Origin: Xanthobacteraceae bacterium
Lineage (GTDB): Bacteria > Pseudomonadota > Alphaproteobacteria > Rhizobiales > Xanthobacteraceae
Assembly (NCBI GenBank): GCA_019746355.1
Contig: JAIESC010000250.1
Location: 1 to 15,907 of the forward strand
DNA length: 15,907 nucleotides
Direction of reading: 5' to 3'
Shown here: piece after piece, positions 7,082 to 13,169 of the stretch
How the letters are laid out: every line of letters begins with the position of its first letter
Position numbering within the stretch: position 1 is the first letter of the stretch
The notes under the pieces: model-generated
What the model was told of the DNA's origin: nothing
The model's input: only the letters and a program-made list of their open reading frames with translations
Databases searched by the model: none
Program-made: the position numbers and the translations under genes

Positions 7082-8026
7082 TCAGAGTCCGTACAATCGG
7101 AAAGTGGAACGGCCGGTGAGCTCGCGCACCACGCCGAGCGATACCAGGCGCTCGAACAGACGTCGGCTGGATCGGTCGCTCGCCGATTTGCCCTGCTCGG
7201 CCGCCTGGGCGTCCTCGCTCAACAGCACGGACACGGTGAAATCGGCGTCCTTGCCGCGCAGCTTCGGCGCGACCGCGAGCAGGCGCGTCGCCCGGCGGGC
7301 GAGATCGTTGTAGAGGTCGATTGCCGCGACGGCCGCCGTCGCATAGGCCGTGCAGAGCGCGCTCATGAACACGGTCTCACCCTCGAGGTGCTGCGGCGTC
7401 TTGCGCAGCGCGCCGCGTGACAGATGCGCCGCGAGCAGCGGCACCGGCGCCGGCCAGCGAAGCTGGTGGGCAAGAACCGCGTCGGCGAGCCACAGCGGCA
7501 GCAGCCCCTCGTCCGGAAGGACACGTCCGCTCGCCGCGATGATCTCGGCGGCGGCGAGCACTGGCATGGCGTGCTGCCGGTCGGTGTGGCGGCCGGCGAG
7601 CTCGACGATCTCGATTGGCAGCGAGTTGAGCCCATGGCCGAGCGAGGGCGCCACGGCCCAGATCCATTCCTTCTCGTCGCTCGTCGCCCCTTCGCCGAGC
7701 CGGCGCCAGGCGTCGAGGATGCGGCCGCCCGGCCCGGGGTCGTCGCCGGGCTTCCGCAAATACCAGTGATCGCGCAGCGTCGCTTCGTCTTCCGTGCGCC
7801 CGCCCTGACGCGCGAGCGCCGCGGCGCACGAGAGCGCAAGGCGCTGGCGCCACAGGAGGCCGAGCTTGTGCTCGTCGCGGGCGATCGGATGCAGCGCCGC
7901 CAGCGCCGCGCCGGCGTAAAACACCGCTTCCGTCACGGTTTCGGGCGGGGCGCGCCGCCGCAGCCAGGACGGCGCCGGCGCGAAGGTCGGCAGGGGTTCG
8001 GGGAAGATTCGCGCGCGCGAGGGCAT
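7082..8026 (-). CDS. DUF1403 family protein
   Basis: About 314 residues if started at ATG 8026; the frame extends to a TTG at 8095, but the extra residues look unlike protein and have no ribosome binding site. Helix-rich segments such as VTEAVFYAGAALAALHPIARDEHKLGLLWRQRLALSCAAALARQGGRTEDEATLRDHWYLRKPGDDPGPGGRILDAWRRL match the DUF1403 family, which I know almost only from Rhizobiales plasmids, where it commonly sits beside a site-specific integrase and an ScpB gene. The same three genes are adjacent here. There is no catalytic motif, signal peptide or membrane helix, and the molecular function is unknown. The gene is divergent from the recombinase, sharing a control region with a strong palindrome, and is followed 2 bp later by scpB, so it probably leads the operon. 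Confidence 0.85.
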   Translation of the reverse strand: MPSRARIFPEPLPTFAPAPSWLRRRAPPETVTEAVFYAGAALAALHPIARDEHKLGLLWRQRLALSCAAALARQGGRTEDEATLRDHWYLRKPGDDPGPGGRILDAWRRLGEGATSDEKEWIWAVAPSLGHGLNSLPIEIVELAGRHTDRQHAMPVLAAAEIIAASGRVLPDEGLLPLWLADAVLAHQLRWPAPVPLLAAHLSRGALRKTPQHLEGETVFMSALCTAYATAAVAAIDLYNDLARRATRLLAVAPKLRGKDADFTVSVLLSEDAQAAEQGKSASDRSSRRLFERLVSLGVVRELTGRSTFRLYGL

Positions 8027-8101
8027 GCCGGAGCATGATTCAGCGCGGCGCTTTTGGCAACGCTCATCGCTCCAAACCGCCGCGCCTGTCGGCAATTAAC
8101 T

Positions 8102-8130
8102 ACGTCCGATAATGTTGCATTATCGGACGT
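8102..8130. repeat. 29-bp palindrome: perfect 12-bp arms, 5-bp centre
   Basis: The left arm ACGTCCGATAAT (8102-8113) and its exact reverse complement ATTATCGGACGT (8119-8130) flank GTTGC. It lies between the divergent DUF1403 and tyrosine recombinase genes. The inner part (ATAATGT...ATTAT) recalls the inner arms of Xer dif sites, so it may be a recombination core site. It could equally be an operator for both genes. It is more AT-rich than its surroundings. Confidence 0.7.
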
Positions 8131-8143
8131 TTTGTCCTCTATG

Positions 8144-8182
8144 TAGCGAAATGTGCCCTGAATATAGCGAAATGTGCCCTGA
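8144..8182 (+). repeat. Two 18-bp direct repeats at the recombinase 5' end
   Basis: TAGCGAAATGTGCCCTGA occurs at 8144-8161 and again at 8165-8182, a 21-bp period or two helical turns. This would place two bound proteins on the same DNA face. The repeats lie 13 bp from the palindrome and each contains an ATG that could start the recombinase. Arm-type sites for the recombinase, or a repressor array, are both possible. Confidence 0.75.
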
Positions 8183-9311
8183 CGCCCCGCGCGACCCCGC
8201 ATTCGATGTCCAGGACGGCTCCGCGCCACCGGAGAGCCCGGCGCCGGGTGTCGGTTCGTCGCCCGGAGAGACGCCGGCCGAGGCGCAGGGCGGCCTCCCC
8301 TCCCCTCTTCCGGCCGAGCCGCCACGTCTGCCGGCGCATCTCGAGCAGCTCGCCGACCGGGCCCGCGACTACATCAAGGCGTCGAGCGCCGAAAACACCC
8401 GCCGCGCGTACGCGGCCGACTGGCGGCATTACAGCGCCTGGTGCCGGCGCCAGGCGCTCGATCCCCTCCCCCCGGACGTCCAGACCATCGGGCTCTACAT
8501 CACCGCCTGCGCCGCCGGTCAGGTCGGGCCGAAGCCCGACGCGGTGTCGACGATCGAGCGGCGGCTTTCGGCGCTGGGCTGGCAGTTCCGCCAGCGCGGC
8601 CTCGCCTTCGACCGCCAGGACCGGCATGTCGCGACCGTTCTCGCCGGCATTCGCCGCACCCACGGCCGCCCGCCGGTCAAGAAGGAGGCCGTGCTGCCGG
8701 AAGACGTGATCGCGATGCTCGAGACGTGCGATCGCGGCAGCCTGCGCGGCCTGCGCGACCGCGCGATGCTGCTGGTCGGCTTCGCCGGCGGGCTGCGGCG
8801 CTCCGAGGTCGTCGGCCTCGATGTCGGGCCCGAGCACACCGAAGACGGCAGCGGCTGGATCGAGATCCTCAAGGACGGCATCGTCGTCATCCTGCGCGGG
8901 AAGACCGGCTGGCGCGAGGTCGAGATCGGGCGAGGATCTTCCGACGCTACCTGCCCGGTCGTCGCGCTGCAGACCTGGCTCAAGCTCGCCCGCATCGGCC
9001 ACGGGCCGCTGTTCCGCCGGGTCCGCGAGGGCGGAAAAGACGTCGGACCGGACCGGTTGACCGACAAACAGGTGGCGCGGTTGGTCAAAGCGGCCGCCCT
9101 CGCCGCCGGCGTGCGCGCCGATCTGCCCGAAGGCGACCGGGAAGGGAAATTTGCCGGACATTCCCTGCGCGCTGGCCTTGCCAGCTCGGCTGAGGTCGAC
9201 GAGCGCTACGTCCAGAAGCAGCTTGGCCATGCGAGCGCCGAGCAGACCCGCGGCTATCAGCGCCGGCGCGACCGATTCCGGGTGAATCTGACGAAGGCTG
9301 CCGGCCTGTGA
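8172..9311 (+). CDS. Tyrosine-type site-specific recombinase/integrase
   Basis: A phage-integrase family recombinase. In-frame ATGs at 8112, 8151 and 8172 are all possible starts; the first lies within the palindrome and the others within the direct repeats. I list the innermost (about 379 residues). After a Pro/Ala-rich leader comes a SAM-like core-binding domain (ADRARDYIKASSAENTRRAYAADWRHYSAW). The catalytic domain has Arg in GLRRSEVVGL, Lys in LRGKTGW, H-x-x-R in GHSLRAG, His in QLGHAS and the nucleophile Tyr in TRGYQRR, which is the full set needed for strand exchange. It diverges from DUF1403, and its TGA overlaps the methyltransferase GTG. It may resolve plasmid multimers or mobilise a segment. 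A decayed partial copy of its C-terminus lies at 10232-10312. Confidence 0.9.
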   Translation: MCPDAPRDPAFDVQDGSAPPESPAPGVGSSPGETPAEAQGGLPSPLPAEPPRLPAHLEQLADRARDYIKASSAENTRRAYAADWRHYSAWCRRQALDPLPPDVQTIGLYITACAAGQVGPKPDAVSTIERRLSALGWQFRQRGLAFDRQDRHVATVLAGIRRTHGRPPVKKEAVLPEDVIAMLETCDRGSLRGLRDRAMLLVGFAGGLRRSEVVGLDVGPEHTEDGSGWIEILKDGIVVILRGKTGWREVEIGRGSSDATCPVVALQTWLKLARIGHGPLFRRVREGGKDVGPDRLTDKQVARLVKAAALAAGVRADLPEGDREGKFAGHSLRAGLASSAEVDERYVQKQLGHASAEQTRGYQRRRDRFRVNLTKAAGL

Positions 9312-10231
9312 CATCTCTCCCCTCCCCGCCCCTGGACCAAAATTTCTCAGCCGACGAACTGGCGATCGTGCGCCGCGCCTATGCCCGCCAGATGCTGGCG
9401 CTGCTCGGCGTCGAGGATGGTCGCATCGAGGCAGCGTTCACCGCCGTCCCACGCGAAAGATTCCTCGGCGACCCGCCCTGGACGATCCTTTCGCCATTTG
9501 GCGGGTATCGATCGCTTGCCTCGGCCGATCCGGTCGTCGCCTATCAGGATATCCTGTTCGCACTCGACCCGGCACGCGGCGTGAACAACGGCAGCCCGTC
9601 GTTGCATGCCAAGCTGCTTCAGGCTCTGGCTGTCAAACCGGGCGACCGCATCGTCCATGTCGGCGCCGGCACCGGCTACTACAGCGCGATTTTGAGTGAG
9701 CTCGTCGGTCCGACAGGTCAGGTCACGGCGATCGAATTCGATGCAACGCTGGCCGATCAGGCGGCTCGCTTCCTTGCGGATCGTCCGAACGTCACGGTGA
9801 TTTGCGGCGACGGCGCGGCTTGGCCTCAGGCGCCCGCGAACGGCGTCTACGTCAATTTTGGCGTGATCCGCCCGGCCGATCGCTGGATCGAAAATCTCGC
9901 GCCAGGGGGACGGCTGGTGTTCTGGCTCGGAGGTCCCGGCCCTCAACGAGAGGGCATGGGAGGCCGCCACAGCAACGGCGGCGCGGCATTGGCTGTCGAG
10001 CGTCGGCCAAAAGGGTATGCGGTTCACCCCGTCAGTACGGCGCATTTTGTCTGTGCCGAAGGCGATCTCGCCGTCGGCGACGAAGCCGAAGCGGAGGCCC
10101 TGGCCAAGGCGTTTTCCGATGGCGGTCTCGACACGGTGCGAAGCCTAATCTGGAAACGCGCTGCCATGCCCGATCGATGCTGGTTCGCCGCCGACGACTG
10201 GGCGCTCAGCACCGACGAAATCGCAGACTAA
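9308..10231 (+). CDS. Protein-L-isoaspartate O-methyltransferase-like SAM methyltransferase
   Basis: This encodes 307 residues from GTG 9308, which overlaps the recombinase stop as GTGA, so the two are translationally coupled. SAM-binding motif I is IVHVGAGTGYYSAILSELVG (about 115-134), with the acidic loop AIEFD (141-145) and the PCMT-like DLA/GDGAAWPQAP region. The N-terminal segment AFTAVPRERFLGDPPW is the classical entry signature of PCMT enzymes, which methylate damaged isoaspartyl residues for repair. The C-terminal 100 residues (HPVSTAHFVCAEGDLAVGDEAEAEALAKAF, then MPDRCWFAADDWALSTD) are an addition not found in the standard roughly 210-residue enzyme. The pairing with an integrase is unusual for a repair enzyme, so the substrate could differ. 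The fold is confident; the precise substrate is not. Confidence 0.83.
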   Translation: MTSLPSPPLDQNFSADELAIVRRAYARQMLALLGVEDGRIEAAFTAVPRERFLGDPPWTILSPFGGYRSLASADPVVAYQDILFALDPARGVNNGSPSLHAKLLQALAVKPGDRIVHVGAGTGYYSAILSELVGPTGQVTAIEFDATLADQAARFLADRPNVTVICGDGAAWPQAPANGVYVNFGVIRPADRWIENLAPGGRLVFWLGGPGPQREGMGGRHSNGGAALAVERRPKGYAVHPVSTAHFVCAEGDLAVGDEAEAEALAKAFSDGGLDTVRSLIWKRAAMPDRCWFAADDWALSTDEIAD

Positions 10232-10312
10232 GCGTCGCCGCCCGGGTGCGCGCCGACGCCGAAGCGTCCCGCAGAAGAATTCGCTGGCCATTCCCTGCAT
10301 TCCGGCCTCTGA
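10232..10312 (+). pseudogene. Decayed fragment of a tyrosine recombinase C-terminal region
   Basis: The 80 bp right after the methyltransferase stop resemble positions 9095-9175 of the recombinase gene. GTGCGCGCCGA is shared exactly, and, after a frameshift, codons 10274-10312 read EEFAGHSLHSGL followed by a stop, against GKFAGHSLRAGL in the intact protein. The catalytic Arg of the H-x-x-R box is His here. It is frameshifted and far too short to work. It most likely records an older recombinase copy or a duplication that bounded the integrase-methyltransferase pair. Confidence 0.55.
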
Positions 10313-10320
10313 CGCTGGCA

Positions 10321-11814
10321 TCAATTCATCCTCCATTTCCGGCAGAATCCAGCGAACACACGCTCGATGTTCGGGGCCGTCAGGTCGATGCTTTTCTCCG
10401 TCGCCCAGCGCCTGAACGCATTGGCGATGCTGTCGACGTCCGGAGTCGGTTTTGGCGCATGCTCGCGAACAATCGCCGCCCACGGGCCGTAACTAATCGA
10501 GCCGTGCGCCGGGAAGGTCTCCGTGACGATCGCTGCCGGTGCATGTGCCGCGCTTTCTGGTTCGCCGGCCTTTGCGAGGGCGAACAACGAGCGGCTGAGA
10601 TGCAGTTCGCCGTCCCTCCCCCGCTGGACGAGCCGCCGCAAATAGGCGCCCGGTTTGGCCACGGCGCCGGTGTTCGAACGTTGAACCGTGATCGCGAGCG
10701 CTGAAGCGGCAAGATCAGGCCCGAGGATCGCCTGAGCCTCCTGCAAGACCTGCGGGTTGATGCCAGCGGCGGCGCAGAGCACGTGGCCGGAGGCCCGGAA
10801 TTCCCGCCAATTGGCGAAGGCGTCTGGCGCATAGTCGCAAACAGCCGGACAGGCGGCCTGCACCAGCGGCAGCGAGATCATCTGGGCGTCATCTTTGAGC
10901 ATGTCGGCCGCCGATCTCGACGGTTGCAGGGACGCGGCGACTTCGTCAGACTTCTTTTCGGTTGAAAGGCCGGAGGCCGCTAACGGATTGAGTTGTCGCG
11001 CGTTAGCGCGACTCGATTCACTCTTACTAGATTCAGAATCTGAAGGTTCGGCTGTAGTTTGTACGGGCCGAAATTTCGATACCGTGGCGTTGAAATTTCT
11101 ACCCTCCAATCCTTTACCATAGAGGCTCTCGACCTCTTCACGCAGCACGTCCAGCACCTCGACTTGCGTCCGCAGGTCGTCGAGATCGACCGCGCGGTGC
11201 TCCCGCAGAACATCGAGCCGGGCCTGGAGCTGGCCCCACGGTCCGGCAAGGCGCTGCTCGACGGCGCTGATGATCAGCGACTGGATCTCCTTGCGCAGGA
11301 CCGTGCGCCGATACGACAGGCGCCGCCGTTCGCGAGCCTCATAGTCCGCGGCCTCCGCCAGGTCGTGCAGCTCTGCGAACCGTGTCGCGATCGGGGACAG
11401 GTCGATGCCGTAGGCCTCCACGATGTTGCCCTCGGCGTCGCGGCGGCCGCGGCGCTGATAAGTCGGATGGTCGCTGTAGGAGACCAGGCCGGCCTCCACG
11501 AGGCCTTTCAGGTGGTGCTTCATGGTGGAGACGCTGAGGCCCAGGCTCCGCGCGAGTCGGGCATTGGACGGCCAGATGATGGGCGGCTGGCCGGGCGTGC
11601 GCCAGTCAGCCGGCTTCGACGCCCCGAAGAGCTGGTCGATCAGCGCGAGTTTCGCGGCTTTCAGTCCCATCGCGGCCGCCGCGCGCTTGGCGACCTGAAG
11701 CGCGGCCGTGCGTGTCACGGCGGGCACCTTTCCCTCCCGGTAGGTGCGCGCGAATTTTTCCGCGCTAAGGGTCTCCGGCGAGGATCTGCGGAGGCCGGCT
11801 GCATGCGCGTTCAT
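10321..11814 (-). CDS. repC: Replication initiator RepC
   Basis: This encodes 497 residues from ATG 11814, which has a strong ribosome binding site (GGGGAGG 5 nt upstream); the frame runs open to 11886 but the extension lacks such a site. RepC is the initiator of repABC plasmids and binds an origin inside its own gene. The N-terminal half carries a winged-helix DNA-binding region (IIWPSNARLARSLGLSVSTMKHHLKGLVEAGLVSYSD, then YQRRGRRDAEGNIVEAYGIDLSPIATR). A charged helical segment follows (LREHRAVDLDDLRTQVEVLDVLREEVESL), then a Ser/Glu-rich linker (about 240-290) and a C-terminal domain (AACPAVCDYAPD.FANWREF...GINPQVLQEAQAILGP). It is somewhat longer than the usual 400-440. It is the last gene of repABC, and expression is probably controlled by the ctRNA at 12033-12086 and the leader structure near 11966-11996. 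Confidence 0.93.
   Translation of the reverse strand: MNAHAAGLRRSSPETLSAEKFARTYREGKVPAVTRTAALQVAKRAAAAMGLKAAKLALIDQLFGASKPADWRTPGQPPIIWPSNARLARSLGLSVSTMKHHLKGLVEAGLVSYSDHPTYQRRGRRDAEGNIVEAYGIDLSPIATRFAELHDLAEAADYEARERRRLSYRRTVLRKEIQSLIISAVEQRLAGPWGQLQARLDVLREHRAVDLDDLRTQVEVLDVLREEVESLYGKGLEGRNFNATVSKFRPVQTTAEPSDSESSKSESSRANARQLNPLAASGLSTEKKSDEVAASLQPSRSAADMLKDDAQMISLPLVQAACPAVCDYAPDAFANWREFRASGHVLCAAAGINPQVLQEAQAILGPDLAASALAITVQRSNTGAVAKPGAYLRRLVQRGRDGELHLSRSLFALAKAGEPESAAHAPAAIVTETFPAHGSISYGPWAAIVREHAPKPTPDVDSIANAFRRWATEKSIDLTAPNIERVFAGFCRKWRMN
10975..11110. other. Candidate origin of replication (oriV) inside repC
   Basis: In well-studied repABC plasmids the origin lies in an AT-rich part of repC. 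Here the stretch encoding the Ser/Glu-rich linker is visibly less GC-rich than the rest of the gene. It contains a 7-bp-arm hairpin GTCGCGC-GTTA-GCGCGAC (10995-11012) and two overlapping palindromes, AGATTCAGAATCT (11029-11041) and TTCAGAATCTGAA (11032-11044). The linker is poorly conserved at protein level, so DNA function may have shaped it. No DnaA box was firmly identified. Confidence 0.45.
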
Positions 11815-11965
11815 GACAACCTCCCCTGCTCTTGCCAGCGGAGGTCGTCGTGCCGATCGGATGTCGCGCCGATCGTTTGGGCACACTTCATCGTTCGCCG
11901 TCCATCGGACGTCGTTAGAGAGTTCGAAACCATGTCCTTGCCTCGCTAAGGCAAAGAAAATCCGC

Positions 11966-11996
11966 TCGCCGGAACGGCGATTAGTCCCGAAGGACT
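11966..11996 (-). promoter_or_regulatory. repC leader attenuator-like structure with a UUCG hairpin
   Basis: In the repBC transcript (minus strand), AGUCC-UUCG-GGACU (11996-11983) forms a tetraloop hairpin. Just downstream, UCGCCG-UUC-CGGCGA (11980-11966) forms a second hairpin, followed within 5 bases by UUUUCUUU. A second copy of AAUCGCCGU at 12009-12001 could pair with CGGCGA instead, giving two exclusive folds. The UUCG hairpin abuts the ctRNA promoter. A transcription attenuator controlling repC is the natural reading. The stem is short, so termination strength is uncertain. Confidence 0.5.
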
Positions 11997-11997
11997 C

Positions 11998-12026
11998 TTG
12001 ACGGCGATTCGTGGAAGTGCGATTCT
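11998..12026 (+). promoter_or_regulatory. Predicted ctRNA promoter
   Basis: TTGACG (11998-12003) is followed after 17 bases by GATTCT (12021-12026). The -35 matches consensus at five of six positions and the -10 at three of six. Start near 12033 would give a transcript of about 54 nt to the terminator, close to the size of known repABC ctRNAs. Confidence 0.55.
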
Positions 12027-12032
12027 CTTAGT

Positions 12033-12086
12033 TGCCAAACTTTGAGAAGGGGCTTCCGGGACGCCGTTTCGGGGGCCTTTTCTTTT
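12033..12086 (+). ncRNA. Counter-transcribed antisense RNA (ctRNA, incompatibility RNA) of the repABC plasmid
   Basis: repABC plasmids encode a small antisense RNA between repB and repC that pairs with the repC leader and lowers RepC synthesis, setting copy number and incompatibility. Here the 329-bp repB-repC gap has, on the opposite strand to the operon, a promoter-like pair at 11998-12026 and a strong intrinsic terminator at 12051-12086. The intervening RNA is entirely antisense to the leader upstream of repC. The 5' end is estimated from the promoter (to within a few bases) and the 3' end from the T run. Sequence alone does not prove expression, but position, strand and size all fit. Confidence 0.72.
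12051..12086 (+). terminator. Intrinsic terminator of the ctRNA
   Basis: The 11-bp stem GGCTTCCGGGA (12051-12061) and TTTCGGGGGCC (12067-12077), with G-U pairs, closes a 5-nt CGCCG loop and is followed at once by TTTTCTTTT (12078-12086). In ctRNAs this stem-loop also serves as the kissing element that pairs with the target leader. Confidence 0.8.
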
Positions 12087-12143
12087 GCCTGGTGTTATGG
12101 GTTGACGTGATTGACCGGCGCTGACGCGGAACGCACATGCTGG

Positions 12144-13169
12144 TCAGGTCTTGTCGTCTGTGCGGCCCTCCTCTTTCTGATTAGCGAAATCGCGATAAAG
12201 CTCGTCCAGGCGGTCCTCGAGAAAGGCCGCAAACTCTGGAACGTGCTTTTCCTCGAACGAGATTGTTGTGCGGCCGTTGGCGCGCTCGATGCGCGCAGCC
12301 TTCTTGCCATTCGGGTTGTGCCAAACGCTAACGGTGCCGCGCCGTCGCGCAGGCGCAGCGCGCAAAGCCTCGAACACCATCGCAAAGCGCGCATCGCTGT
12401 CGGCGTCTTGGAATTCCGGTCGCTCGAGCACCTGCCCCGCGGCGACCTGCGCCGCCGGCTTCTCCAGCCTCTCGGCCAGCGCCGCCCAGCGCGGACGGCC
12501 GGCCTTGGGCGCCGGACCGATCGCCTCGATGAGCGTCACGGGGATCATCCGTGCGATGCTGATGTAGCGGCTGAGATCTGCCTTATCGGTCGATAGCGCG
12601 GCCATGATGGTTGAGCGGTCGTGACCGGCATCTTCGAGACGGCGGGCGTAAAGCGCTTTTTCGATCCAGGACAGGTCCGCGCGCGGACCGTTCTCAAGGC
12701 CCTGCGCTATAACGAGATCCTCATCGGTCAACTCAAGCACCAGCGCCTTGACCTTGGTGCCGAGGCTGGCTGCACCTCGCAGGCGTCGGCGTCCGTAGGC
12801 GATCTGGTAGCGGCCAGCCGTCGTCGGGTGTGGCCGCACGAGAATTGGCACTTTCTGGCCGTGGGCGCGCATGCTTTCGACCAAAGCGTCAAACTTCGGG
12901 TCTTTGGGCGTCGGAAGGCGATCGGCGATGGCCGATCCATCGACGAGACCAGGTTCGATTTCGATGACCGTGGTTCCCGCCTTGATCAGGTCGCGAAGCT
13001 CGTTCGCTGCTTTTGCGTCGTCGGCCATGACGCTGAGGACCGAGCTGACCGCGGAGACGGCACCGGAGCGGACCGGCTCGTGCCCAGCCCGGCGCGCCGG
13101 CGCATCAGCACGGTTGGGAGCTCCCAACTTGCTCGTGAAGAGGTTGTTGAGGACGTCCTTTCGGCTCAT
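12144..13169 (-). CDS. repB: Plasmid partitioning protein RepB (ParB family)
   Basis: This encodes 341 residues from ATG 13169, with GGAGGG 5 nt upstream. The frame remains open to 13454, but that extension only reads through the parS palindromes (repeated WELPT) and is rejected. The start MSRKDVLNNLFTSK is the usual RepB opening. The ParB-like domain shows KFDALVESMRAHGQKVPILVRPHP then RYQIAYGRRRLRGAASLG (the GRRRLRAA-type box), and a helix-turn-helix follows (IEKALYARRLEDAGHDRSTIMAALSTDKADLSRYISIARMIP). RepB binds the parS sites and is moved by RepA so that copies segregate to daughter cells. One parS (13113-13128) lies in its own codons 14-19. The size is typical (320-350). It ends 329 bp before repC, and that gap holds the ctRNA. 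Confidence 0.94.
   Translation of the reverse strand: MSRKDVLNNLFTSKLGAPNRADAPARRAGHEPVRSGAVSAVSSVLSVMADDAKAANELRDLIKAGTTVIEIEPGLVDGSAIADRLPTPKDPKFDALVESMRAHGQKVPILVRPHPTTAGRYQIAYGRRRLRGAASLGTKVKALVLELTDEDLVIAQGLENGPRADLSWIEKALYARRLEDAGHDRSTIMAALSTDKADLSRYISIARMIPVTLIEAIGPAPKAGRPRWAALAERLEKPAAQVAAGQVLERPEFQDADSDARFAMVFEALRAAPARRRGTVSVWHNPNGKKAARIERANGRTTISFEEKHVPEFAAFLEDRLDELYRDFANQKEEGRTDDKT
13113..13128. repeat. parS site 1 (within repB)
   Basis: The perfect 16-bp palindrome GTTGGGAGCTCCCAAC matches the repABC parS consensus GTTNNNNGCNNNNAAC. It lies inside repB near its 5' end, where it encodes part of KLGAPNR, so its sequence must serve protein and DNA together. It is identical to the other three copies. 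Confidence 0.93.

Noticed and set aside
8139..9314. 391-codon minus-strand ORF opposite the recombinase
   Set aside because: A shadow of a GC-rich gene; the opposite strand has the full catalytic motif set of a tyrosine recombinase.
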